From CAMTWB01 sp037441775 (GTDB taxonomy: Bacteria; Desulfobacterota; Syntrophia; Syntrophales; CAMTWB01), in NCBI GenBank assembly GCA_037441775.1, contig JBBIRO010000008.1:36540-100539 (forward strand): a stretch of DNA of 64,000 bases. Direction: 5' to 3'. This document shows, one piece after another, positions 16,575 to 24,386 of the stretch (position 1 is the stretch's first letter; every line of letters begins with the position of its first letter). The notes under the pieces are model-generated. The model ran no database searches. It saw only the letters and a list, made by a program, of their open reading frames with translations, and was not told the origin of the DNA. The position numbers were made by a program, and so were the translations under genes.

Positions 16575-16649
16575 GGCTAACAACCGCATCAACTCGGACT
16601 GGCAATTCCGCTGCGCTCCATTGCCAGCCGATTATACGGAGCGTTGGCA
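16575..16649 (+). repeat. attC-like recombination site 2 (integron cassette boundary)
   Basis: A 75-base imperfect inverted repeat bounded by GGCTAAC (16575-16581) and GTTGGCA (16643-16649). Arms TCGGACTGGCAAT and ATTGCCAGCCGA pair with a single extrahelical A. GGCTAAC is the exact reverse complement of GTTAGCC at 15861-15867, the left boundary of the same cassette. That is expected of a cassette that once closed into a circle. The crossover point would be after the G at 16643, making the cassette 15862-16643 (782 bp). Confidence 0.75.
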
Positions 16650-16678
16650 GAAATCATAAACAATAAAAGGGGACGAGA

Positions 16679-17032
16679 ATGGCAAATTGGGATGGAATCA
16701 AGGCTAAGGTGGAAGCGAACGACAACGTATGCACTGTGATCATGAGCGAACTGAGGGATGCGACGGGAAAAGATAAGTTGGGGGTCCACGTCAGGACAGA
16801 AATAAGTAAAACTTTAGCGGGCATGGGTTTGGGTCATATTCCGCAAGAGTTGCCATCATATCAGCATGAGTCTGTAAGGCTATACAAGCGAGGGACTCCT
16901 GTCGGTGATCTGATAGAAATAGTAATGATTCCCGGGGAATCGAATGACTTAAAATTGAAAGAACAGTTTCCGCAACAAACCGTTGATTACGCCAGGATCA
17001 TTGAACAAATTAGGGAATTAGTTGCAGAATGA
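16679..17032 (+). CDS. Hypothetical protein, probable cassette gene
   Basis: A 117-residue soluble protein (MANWDGIKAKVEANDNVCTV to IIEQIRELVAE) without signal peptide or membrane segment. I recognise no family. It has a mixed alpha/beta pattern and a C-terminal amphipathic helix. AGGGGACGAGA precedes the ATG. It starts 30 bases after attC-like site 2, as expected for the next gene in a cassette array, and its upstream base composition matches that region. The matching right-end site for this cassette (expected to contain TGCCAAC) was not found, so its right boundary is lost or diverged. Confidence 0.65.
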   Translation: MANWDGIKAKVEANDNVCTVIMSELRDATGKDKLGVHVRTEISKTLAGMGLGHIPQELPSYQHESVRLYKRGTPVGDLIEIVMIPGESNDLKLKEQFPQQTVDYARIIEQIRELVAE

Positions 17033-17235
17033 TTGCGTGCATTACTTATCAACCACTCAGTACGAGAGGCAGTTCTATGAAGGGAAAATGGCGGCATAAA
17101 AATACTTCCGCTGCGCTTGAAAGCCTGCAGCCGTTAAGAGAGTGATGGCGGTAGCCCCGCCATATTGCCTGGTTTTGTTTTGACTGCCTATTCCCCTGGA
17201 CAATTTAGGCGCATAACAACCTCAGCCATCAACAT
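17033..17235. other. Gene-free stretch, possible eroded cassette end
   Basis: No gene is supported. TTCCGCTGCGCTTGAAAGCC followed by GTTAAGA (17133-17139) resembles the loop and R' box of the two attC-like sites, but the left arm does not pair convincingly. It may be a decayed third site. Confidence 0.3.
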
Positions 17236-17405
17236 TTGACGGCTTCGTAAAAAGTCCGGATGCTTAAGTTGTGCCGCATCACCAGTCACTCAAGGCGTAC
17301 GTAAAGAACGCCTTATACCTCGTGATTTGTGCGCCTTGCCCCAAGGCCTTTTTAAAAAGCCGCCCTCAAAACTTTCATTTATGTGATTTTTTACGAATGC
17401 TTCAA
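17236..17405 (+). repeat. 170-bp dispersed repeat with inverted ends, copy A
   Basis: Starts TTGACGGCTTCGTAAAAAGT and ends TTTTTTACGAATGCTTCAA; the ends are imperfect inverted repeats. A second copy of exactly the same length lies at 26372-26541. Shared internal blocks include a GTGATTT-GCGC segment near the middle. No coding capacity. It looks like a non-autonomous miniature element. It lies between the cassette region and the HMG-CoA-lyase gene. Confidence 0.65.
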
Positions 17406-17497
17406 TATTTCACGCCCGTTTGGTTATTGGCGGTTGTTCCGGTTTATGCTATAGGGAAATAAATCCAATCAAACTAGATGCATAAAAGGAGGAACAT

Positions 17498-18418
17498 ATG
17501 TATCTGCCCCCCCAGGTTACCATTGTCGAAGTCGGTCCCAGGGACGGCCTCCAGAATGAAGCCCAATTCGTCCCGACGGATAAGAAGATGGAGCTCATCG
17601 AAATGCTGAGCTTAACGGGTATTTCCAGAATTGAGATCACCTCATTTGTGCATCCCAAAGCAATCCCCCAGTTAATGGATTCGGATGAGGTTGCAAGAAG
17701 AGTCATTAAAAAACCCCATGTCACCTTCTCCACTCTGGTGCCTAACGAAAAAGGAATGGAGCGGGCAATCTCTGCCGGAGTATCAGAGATTGCCCTTTTT
17801 GTTTCGGCATCAGAGGCTCACAATCAGAAGAACGTGAAGATGTCCATCGCCGAGTCGCTCAAGGGCTTTAAGAATATTGCGCACCAGGCTCAGGAGCAAA
17901 AAATAACCATGCGGGGCTATGTGGTAACTGCTTTTGGCTGTCCCCTGGAAGGGATGATTCCTCCTGAACGAATCGAATTCATCATTAAAGAGTACCTGAG
18001 TCTGGGGGTACGGGAAATCGCTTTGGGAGATACTACGGGAATGGCGAATCCATTGCAGGTAAGCCGCCTGCTGCAAATGATTTTACCCAGTACCGGTAAG
18101 ACCGCTGTCGCCCTTCACTTTCATGATACCCGGGGATTGGCTTTAGCCAACATTCTTACGGCATTGCAAGAGGGGGTCACAGTTTTCGATGGCGCAATCG
18201 GCGGGCTGGGCGGTTGTCCGTATGCTCCCGGGGCGTCCGGTAATGTTGCCACTGAAGACCTGGTTAACATGATGGAAGAAATGGGCATCGATACCGGTAT
18301 TGATCTGGAGCGACTCCTTGATTGTGCCCGGTTGGCAAAAGACCTTATCGGCCGGCCATTGCCGGGTCACCTTGCTTCGGCCGGGAAAATATCCTGGCCT
18401 AAGGATACTGGCCAATGA
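17498..18418 (+). CDS. Hydroxymethylglutaryl-CoA lyase family protein
   Basis: A 306-residue TIM-barrel lyase of the DRE-TIM family, cleaving HMG-CoA to acetyl-CoA and acetoacetate, or a related 3-hydroxy-3-methylacyl-CoA. Seen: VEVGPRDGLQNE at the start (metal and catalytic Arg/Asp), TSFVHPKAIPQL, GDTTGMANP, LHFHDTRGLALAN with the metal-binding His-x-His, and the signature GGLGGCPYAPGASGN with the catalytic cysteine. Length is normal. AAAGGAGG precedes the ATG. Its last four bases overlap the Nudix gene. Roles could be leucine or ketone-body-type degradation; no other leucine-pathway gene is in the window. Confidence 0.85.
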   Translation: MYLPPQVTIVEVGPRDGLQNEAQFVPTDKKMELIEMLSLTGISRIEITSFVHPKAIPQLMDSDEVARRVIKKPHVTFSTLVPNEKGMERAISAGVSEIALFVSASEAHNQKNVKMSIAESLKGFKNIAHQAQEQKITMRGYVVTAFGCPLEGMIPPERIEFIIKEYLSLGVREIALGDTTGMANPLQVSRLLQMILPSTGKTAVALHFHDTRGLALANILTALQEGVTVFDGAIGGLGGCPYAPGASGNVATEDLVNMMEEMGIDTGIDLERLLDCARLAKDLIGRPLPGHLASAGKISWPKDTGQ

Positions 18419-18894
18419 CTACAAATGCATCAAAATGCCCCCACTGCGGTAAAGAAATACCTGTCTATCGCAACCCCTTGCCAACGGTTGACATTATCGT
18501 GGAAATTCCCGACGGCAAAGTTATTCTGATAAAGAGGAAGAATCCCCCACCTGGCTGGGCCTTGCCCGGCGGATTCGTGGATTGGGGCGAATCGATCGAG
18601 GAAGCCGCCATCAGAGAGCTCAAGGAAGAGACTAATCTATCCGTTACCTCGCTCATCCAGATGCGTACCTATTCCCGGCCGGACCGTGACCCCCGCTTCC
18701 ATACCATCACCACTGTTTTTATTGCCCAAGCCGAAGGAATAGTCTTCCCTCAAGACGACGCCTGCGAAATAGGATTTTTTTCCCAGGAAAACTTGCCTCA
18801 GGATATGGCCTTTGACCACCGGGAGATTCTAAACGATTATTTCAATAATCCTGAGCGAAGCGTATCTGACGTCAAAATGTCTTATCTTCCCTGA
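18415..18894 (+). CDS. Nudix hydrolase
   Basis: A 159-residue protein with a Nudix box from about residue 51: GGFVDWGESIEEAAIRELKE followed by ETNL, containing the metal-binding REL-x-EE core. The usual Gly before the last hydrophobic residue is Asn. The N-terminus has CPHCGKEIP, half of a zinc ribbon as in some NADH pyrophosphatase-like or ADP-ribose-type hydrolases. It starts within the last four bases of the lyase gene (ATGA overlap), so the two are translated together. A nucleoside-diphosphate derivative such as a dinucleotide, ADP-ribose or CoA is a family-level guess for the substrate. Confidence 0.85.
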   Translation: MTTNASKCPHCGKEIPVYRNPLPTVDIIVEIPDGKVILIKRKNPPPGWALPGGFVDWGESIEEAAIRELKEETNLSVTSLIQMRTYSRPDRDPRFHTITTVFIAQAEGIVFPQDDACEIGFFSQENLPQDMAFDHREILNDYFNNPERSVSDVKMSYLP

Positions 18895-19117
18895 ATTTGA
18901 TCGCCTGAACGCAAAAAGGCTATGGTGAAGCCCTGCCTATCGAGTCCGACCTTACGATAGCAGGACGTCAGAATAACCGCCGGTCCGAGGCTGTCGCAGA
19001 CTACATCAGAATCAGGAAATAGGGGAGATAAACGGATAAATATCGGCTATGTTCACAAACCCCTCCCCTCAAGCCAAGTAAGGGGGGGGGACTGATCCCT
19101 TCCGTTCCATTGGCCGT

Positions 19118-20623
19118 CTATGACTCCTCCCGGAACGCTTCCTCACGCTTTTTGTATAATGCCGGAATACATGCCAGAAGCAGGGCCAGAACGGCCAGCC
19201 CCAGCAGGGTCGCGCTGATGGGCCGTTGTAGGAAAACCATCGGGTCGCCACGGGAAAGGAGCAGCGCCCGGCGCAGATACTCTTCCATGAGGGGCCCCAA
19301 AATAAAAGCCAGGAGCATCGGCGCCGGCTCACAGTCCAGTTTGGTGAAGATGTAACCCAATATCCCGAAGATCGCCATAAAGTAGATATCAAACTCGGCA
19401 TTTTTCAGGCTGAATACGCCGATCGCGCAAAAAACCAGAATCGCCGGAAACAACAGGCGGTAGGGCACCATGATTATCCGCACCCACATTCCGATCAAGG
19501 GCAGGTTCAAGATGACAAGAAAAAAGTTGCCGATCCACATGGAAACGATAATCCCCCAAAACAATGCCGGCTGCTGCGTAATTACCGCCGGTCCCGGCTG
19601 GATGCCTTGAATAATCATGGCGCCAACCATGAGGGCCATTACCGGATTGGATGGTATCCCGAGGGTTAAAAGCGGGATAAACGAGGTCTGGGCGCCGGCG
19701 TTATTGGCCGATTCAGGGGCCGCAACACCTTCGATTGCGCCCTTCCCGAATTCAGCCGAGTTCTTGGAAATCTTCTTTTCTATGGAATAGGCGGCAAATG
19801 ATCCCAGAATTGAGCCGCTACCGGGCAGGATTCCCAGTGACGAGCCGATAGCCGTCCCGCGGAGAATTGGCATGATCATGCGCTTCCAATCCTCCCTGGT
19901 CGGCATCAGACTGGTTATTTTTGTCACTATTTCTGAGCGGAGCCTTTCGTTCTCCAGGTTGCGGATAATCTCACCCAGGCCGAACATGCCCATTGCCACC
20001 ACGACAAAACCAATGCCATCGGCCAGCTCGGGTATACCGAAGGTAAATCTCTGGAGGCCGGAGTTGACATCCGTGCCGACCAGCCCTAAAAGCAGGCCCA
20101 GCACGACCATGCCGACGGCGTGTAGAAGCGACCCCTGGGCCAGTACCACTGCGGCGATCAGTCCCAGCACCATCAGGGAAAAATAATCCGCGGCACCAAA
20201 CTTGAGGGCCATCTCGGCCAAAGGCGGCGCGAACAGGGCCAACAGGAGGGTTGCGACAGTTCCGGCAAAAAATGAGCCGATAGCGGCTGTGGCCAGCGCC
20301 ACGCCGGCCCGTCCCCGCCTGGCCATCTGGTAACCGTCCAGAGTGGTGACCACCGATGCCGCTTCGCCAGGCAGATTCACTAGAATGGAAGTGGTGGATC
20401 CGCCGTACTGGGAGCCGTAGTAAATGCCCGCCAGCATGATCAAGGCGGAAACCGGCGGCAGCGTGAAGGTGATAGGCAGGAGCATGGCGATGGTCGCCGT
20501 AGGCCCCAGTCCGGGTAAAACACCGATCAGGGTACCGAGGAAAACGCCGATCAGGCAGTACAACAGATTGGCCCAGGTCAGGGCCGTATCAAAACCTAAA
20601 CTAAGGTTGGCAAGCAGTTCCAT
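19118..20623 (-). CDS. tctA: Tripartite tricarboxylate transporter, large membrane subunit
   Basis: A 501-residue TctA-family permease with about 11-12 hydrophobic segments. Family motifs: GVLPGLGPTATIAMLLPITF near the start, GIYYGSQYGGSTTSILVNLP, and in the second half GILPGSGSILGSFAAYSIEK, GVAAPESANNAGAQTSFIP and TLGIPSNPVMALMVGAM. It is the main channel of a sodium-coupled carboxylate uptake system in the inner membrane. It is the last gene of a minus-strand tctC-tctB-tctA set, 27 bases after tctB. Substrate is not readable; the neighbouring lactate-racemase-like and gluconate genes are divergent and start next to tctC. Confidence 0.92.
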   Translation of the reverse strand: MELLANLSLGFDTALTWANLLYCLIGVFLGTLIGVLPGLGPTATIAMLLPITFTLPPVSALIMLAGIYYGSQYGGSTTSILVNLPGEAASVVTTLDGYQMARRGRAGVALATAAIGSFFAGTVATLLLALFAPPLAEMALKFGAADYFSLMVLGLIAAVVLAQGSLLHAVGMVVLGLLLGLVGTDVNSGLQRFTFGIPELADGIGFVVVAMGMFGLGEIIRNLENERLRSEIVTKITSLMPTREDWKRMIMPILRGTAIGSSLGILPGSGSILGSFAAYSIEKKISKNSAEFGKGAIEGVAAPESANNAGAQTSFIPLLTLGIPSNPVMALMVGAMIIQGIQPGPAVITQQPALFWGIIVSMWIGNFFLVILNLPLIGMWVRIIMVPYRLLFPAILVFCAIGVFSLKNAEFDIYFMAIFGILGYIFTKLDCEPAPMLLAFILGPLMEEYLRRALLLSRGDPMVFLQRPISATLLGLAVLALLLACIPALYKKREEAFREES

Positions 20624-20650
20624 GGTGCCTTTATAGTTGTATTGCGTTCA

Positions 20651-21157
20651 TTAGCGGGTTAACCACGAACCAAATATCGGCAGCGGCACTCCAAGGCCCT
20701 TTAGAAATACCAGAATACAAAAAATGGTCAGTCCTGCCGCCAGAGCGAGGGACTCCGCCCAGCGAAACCTGATGCTGGCATAGGCGCTGAGAATTATCAA
20801 GGTCGGCAGGGCGATAACTAGACCGGCGCCCCGGACAATAAGACCAAAAAGGATTATCGCCGCGGTGACCAAAAGGAGGCCCCGAAAGGCGAATGCTGTA
20901 ATCGGAGTGCCCGGCTGGATAAACGAACGCGTCAGGGAAATAATGCCAATGATTATCAGCAGGCTGCTTAGAAGCGTGGGGAAATAGGCCGGGCCCATCT
21001 TGAGGGAACTGCCCAGCGGATAATTCTGGCTGATTAGAAGAAACATCCCCCCCACGGCCATATAGATTATGCCGGTCCAGAAATCTTTGGTATTTTTTAT
21101 GTTCGCGGTCAAGGCATTCTCCTTAAGGAGGGAAAATGGCGTAGCTTTGTTGACCAT
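20651..21157 (-). CDS. tctB: Tripartite tricarboxylate transporter, small membrane subunit
   Basis: A 168-residue membrane protein with four hydrophobic segments, in the typical TctB layout: the first begins FWTGIIYMAVGGMFLLIS and is followed by the family motif YPLGSSLKMGPAYFP, with later segments around residues 55-70, 90-120 and 125-150. It works with TctA and the periplasmic binding protein. It sits between tctC (125 bases upstream) and tctA (27 bases downstream). The start at 21157 puts about 25 polar residues before the first membrane segment. Confidence 0.88.
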   Translation of the reverse strand: MVNKATPFSLLKENALTANIKNTKDFWTGIIYMAVGGMFLLISQNYPLGSSLKMGPAYFPTLLSSLLIIIGIISLTRSFIQPGTPITAFAFRGLLLVTAAIILFGLIVRGAGLVIALPTLIILSAYASIRFRWAESLALAAGLTIFCILVFLKGLGVPLPIFGSWLTR

Positions 21158-21282
21158 TCGCCTGGGATGATGAACCCCGGCGCAGGGACTAATTTCGAGA
21201 GAAACAGCGTATGTTCTAAAAATGTTTAGGCTATAGGCCGCTGAGGCAGGGGCGAATAATTATTCGCCCCTACCTGTAGGTG

Positions 21283-22257
21283 CTAGTCGGCATAAATGCC
21301 GGCCTTTTTGATGATTGGCCCCCATTTGTCGATTTCGGATTTAAGCTGAGTGCGCAGCGCCTCCGGAACGGCACGCGATTCGTGCATCACCTCGATGCCC
21401 AGTTCCGCGCAGCGCTGTCTGAGGGTGGGGTCTTTGAGCGACTCCTGTAGAACTTGAGAAAGCCTGTCAATGATCGCTTTTGGTGTGCCTTTGGGAGCGT
21501 AGAGACCATTCCAGACGGCCACCTCAAAATTCGGCAGGCCGGCCTCATGAAGTGTCGGCACATCGGGAAGAACCGGCAGCCGCTTCTTGGTTGTCACACC
21601 GATGATCTTAATCCTGCCGCCCTTGATCTGGCTGATGGTATTGTTTACCTGGTCGCACATGATGTCCACCTGGCCGCCGAGCAGGTCATTCATGGCCGGT
21701 CCGGTGCCACCATAGGGAACGGTGGTCAGGTCGGTATGGATTGCCGTCTGGAAGAGCATCCCGCAGAGGTGGGCGGCGGATCCGATACCGGCATTGGCCA
21801 GGTTGATCTTCTGCCGATGGGTCTTAATGTAGGCCAGAAGTTCCTTGAGGTCATTGGGTGGGAGGTCCTTCTTGGTAACCAGGGTCATGGGAATGTCGGC
21901 AACCAGGCCAATCGGCTCGAAGTCACTGATCGGGTCATAGGCAAGTTTGCGATAGAGGGATACGGCGGTGGAATGGCCGATATGGTGGATGAAAATGGTA
22001 TAGCCATCCGGCGCGGATTTGGCAACCCGGGCCGCGGCGACCGTACCGCCCGCTCCGGCTACATTTTCCACGATAACCTGGGTCTTGAGCGCCGCACCCA
22101 TCGGCCGCGCCAAAAGACGGGCGACGACGTCGGTTGGCCCGCCGGCTGCAAACGGCACAATGATGGTGATTACCTTCGACGGGTACTGATCCGCAAAAAC
22201 CTGGGGTACGAAGAAAAAAGAAAGACAGATAAGAACTCGTAAAATCTTTGCAACCAC
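21283..22257 (-). CDS. tctC: TTT-family (Bug/TctC) periplasmic substrate-binding protein
   Basis: A 324-residue binding protein with a signal peptide (about 1-22, LICLSFFFVPQVFA). Family motifs: YPSKVITIIVPFAAGGPTDV, VIVENVAGAGGTVAAARVAK, APDGYT, PYGGTGPAMNDLLGGQVDIM and a closing region GTPKAIIDRL. The aspartate of DGYT, which contacts the ligand carboxylate in Bug proteins, is present. The start is a GTG at 22257 with GGAGG six bases upstream. It is the first gene of the minus-strand tct set. A TTGACA box lies upstream on the same strand. The ligand should be an organic acid. Confidence 0.9.
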   Translation of the reverse strand: MVAKILRVLICLSFFFVPQVFADQYPSKVITIIVPFAAGGPTDVVARLLARPMGAALKTQVIVENVAGAGGTVAAARVAKSAPDGYTIFIHHIGHSTAVSLYRKLAYDPISDFEPIGLVADIPMTLVTKKDLPPNDLKELLAYIKTHRQKINLANAGIGSAAHLCGMLFQTAIHTDLTTVPYGGTGPAMNDLLGGQVDIMCDQVNNTISQIKGGRIKIIGVTTKKRLPVLPDVPTLHEAGLPNFEVAVWNGLYAPKGTPKAIIDRLSQVLQESLKDPTLRQRCAELGIEVMHESRAVPEALRTQLKSEIDKWGPIIKKAGIYAD

Positions 22258-22324
22258 GGTACACCTCCAAAAAAGTTGAATTGCTGTTGATTATTTCTCC
22301 AACTGTGCGTACTTCGGCTTGCTA

Positions 22325-22353
22325 GACTTAAGGAAAATCGATTTGGATGTCAA
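22325..22353 (-). promoter_or_regulatory. Candidate promoter for tctCBA
   Basis: On the minus strand a perfect TTGACA (22353-22348) is followed after 17 bases by TAAGTC (22330-22325), 67 bases before the tctC GTG. The -35 box is strong and the -10 weak. Confidence 0.35.
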
Positions 22354-22539
22354 TAGGTTTTTTACATCAGGCCGCGTCGGCGTCCTGGAATCAGGTCTCC
22401 CATTCTACGGGAAGCCAAAAAAGAGCTTTGCGGTTTTTTTCTGAAGTCGTCTTACTGAAAGAAGGCGGTTTTTTAAGCTTGAACCGGATTGCCGTCTTGC
22501 TATATAAAAAATTCGTAAAATGGCTGAAAGGAGTGGGCA

Positions 22540-23772
22540 GTGAACATAGCGGATGATAAAATCAGGGAAATTATCGATGCGAAAACACCTCGTGAATTAT
22601 ATGAAAATAAACGGGTACTGGTCCTGACGCCGGATGGTTCGCGGACCTGTCCACTGCCTTTAATGATCCGCACCTTGGGGGAGATAATTGGCAGCAGGGC
22701 GGCCAAATTGGATTTCATGGTGGCTCTGGGCACCCATCCCGTCCTGACTGAGGCCAAGATATTGGAACTCTATGGCCTGTCTCCGGAAGAGCGGGTGGGG
22801 AAGTTCGGCAGGTCTGACTTTTTATCGCACCGTTGGGACCTGCCGGAAACTTTTCATTGTCTGGGAGAGCTGACGGCCGAGGAGGTGGAGGATGCCTCCG
22901 GCGGCCTGATGCAGGGGCCGGTTCCGATAGTCATCAATAAAAAAATCTTCGACTATGACCTGATTATTATTCTCGGGCCGGTCTTTCCGCACGAGGTCGT
23001 CGGCTTCTCCGGCGGCGCCAAATATCTGTTTCCGGGTATTTCCGGCGGCGATTTTCTTCACTTCTTTCATTGGTTGGGGGCATTGATCACGTGCCGGAAG
23101 ATTATTGGCCGGAAAAATACGCCGGTGAGAAGGGTAATTAATCTGGCCATGGAGAAGATTGACCGGCCGATACATTGCATCTCCCTGGTAGTTGACGCGA
23201 ATGCAGGGCTGCGAGGGCTTTTCGTGGGTAATCCCCGGGATGCCTGGTCGGAGGCGGCGGACCTGTCTGCGGAGATTCACATCAAAAAAATGAATAGACC
23301 ATTCAGGATTGTCCTGGGCATTGCCCCGGCCATGTACGATGAGATCTGGACGGCGGGCAAGGTGATGTACAAGCTGGAGCAGGTTGTCGCCGATGGGGGG
23401 ACGCTGATCATTTATGCTCCCCATATTCGTGAGATCGCGGCGGCCTGGGGTAAAGAGATTGAACGGATCGGCTACCATGTCCGGGATTATTTCCTGGCCC
23501 GGATGGATGATTTCCGGGATGTTCCCTTGGGTGTCCTGGCCCATTCCACCCACGTCCGCGGCGATGGCACCTTTGAGGCGGGCATCGAGAAACCGCGCAT
23601 CAATGTAATTTTGGCAACTGCGATTCCCTCGGAGATCTGCCAGCGGATCAATCTTGGTTATCTCGATCCGGCTCAAATCCGTGTTTCCGATTACCAGGGC
23701 CGTAAAGACGATGGCATTCTCTGCGTCGATCACGCGGGAGAAATTCTCTACCGGCTGGAGTCCGAGGATTGA
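22540..23772 (+). CDS. LarA-family nickel-dependent racemase/epimerase, likely acting on a sugar acid
   Basis: A 410-residue LarA (DUF2088) protein. Seen: VLVLTPDGSRTCPLP, corresponding to the cofactor/substrate D-x-x-R loop; ALGTHPVLTEAKI with the catalytic His; and GFSGGAKYLFPGISG, where the Lys matches the residue that anchors the nickel-pincer cofactor in lactate racemase. LarA homologues interconvert the C2 configuration of various 2-hydroxyacids. Translation starts at a GTG with AAAGGAG six bases upstream. Its stop is one base from the gluconokinase start, and 6-phosphogluconate dehydrogenase follows, so a D-gluconate 2-epimerase role (mannonate to gluconate) fits better than lactate. 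The cofactor genes larB, larC and larE are not in the window. Confidence 0.8.
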   Translation: MNIADDKIREIIDAKTPRELYENKRVLVLTPDGSRTCPLPLMIRTLGEIIGSRAAKLDFMVALGTHPVLTEAKILELYGLSPEERVGKFGRSDFLSHRWDLPETFHCLGELTAEEVEDASGGLMQGPVPIVINKKIFDYDLIIILGPVFPHEVVGFSGGAKYLFPGISGGDFLHFFHWLGALITCRKIIGRKNTPVRRVINLAMEKIDRPIHCISLVVDANAGLRGLFVGNPRDAWSEAADLSAEIHIKKMNRPFRIVLGIAPAMYDEIWTAGKVMYKLEQVVADGGTLIIYAPHIREIAAAWGKEIERIGYHVRDYFLARMDDFRDVPLGVLAHSTHVRGDGTFEAGIEKPRINVILATAIPSEICQRINLGYLDPAQIRVSDYQGRKDDGILCVDHAGEILYRLESED

Positions 23773-23773
23773 G

Positions 23774-24268
23774 ATGATTTTAGTTGTAATGGGGCCGATG
23801 GGCTCGGGTAAGACGACCATCGGGAAGCTTCTGGCGAGCAGATTCGGCTGGCCCTTTTACGAGGGCGATGATTTTCATCCGCCGGAAAACGTGGCCAAGA
23901 TGCAAGCCGGGATACCGCTTACGGACGATGACCGCAGGCCCTGGCTGGAAACGCTGCGAGGGATCATCGACGAGCGGCTGCAAGAGGGGGCGAACGCGAT
24001 CCTGGCCTGCTCAGCGCTGAAGGAGACTTACCGACAGATGCTCGGGGTGGACCAGAAAACCGTGATCACCGTTTATCTACGGGGTTCCTTCGAACTGGTG
24101 CGCCGGCGGGTTGAAGGGCGCGAGCATCGTTACATGAATAAAAACCTGTTGCGGAGCCAGTTTAATGCTCTGGAGGAGCCGGAGGCGGGGCTGACGTTGG
24201 ACGCTACGGCTAGCCCCGACGAGATCGTCGATATTATTTCGGCGCAACTTAAGATAAACGGACGATAA
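23774..24268 (+). CDS. gntK: Gluconokinase
   Basis: A 164-residue P-loop kinase, normal size for GntK, phosphorylating D-gluconate at C6. Walker A is MGPMGSGKTT at residues about 7-16; FYEGDDFHPPENVAKMQAGI with PLTDDDR is the gluconate-site signature; ACSALKETYR and LRGSFELVRRRVEGREHRYM complete the fold, and the end has LDAT. ATG 23774 follows the LarA-family stop by one base, so an upstream in-frame ATG at 23654 inside that gene is rejected. The product, 6-phosphogluconate, is the substrate of the next gene. Confidence 0.92.
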   Translation: MILVVMGPMGSGKTTIGKLLASRFGWPFYEGDDFHPPENVAKMQAGIPLTDDDRRPWLETLRGIIDERLQEGANAILACSALKETYRQMLGVDQKTVITVYLRGSFELVRRRVEGREHRYMNKNLLRSQFNALEEPEAGLTLDATASPDEIVDIISAQLKINGR

Positions 24269-24386
24269 CCACCTCCATATTTTAGTGAATAGATCAAATT
24301 GTAAAACACCTGGCAAGGCCGCAACGGAGTGTTCACCTCCGCAAGGCGCATAAAAGCGGCATGTTTTGGAAACCGAAGGGACGCTT

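Noticed and set aside
17046..17139. Possible third attC site
   Set aside because: Loop and R'-like box resemble the other sites, but the arms do not pair and the expected TGCCAAC box is absent. Mentioned only as an eroded end.
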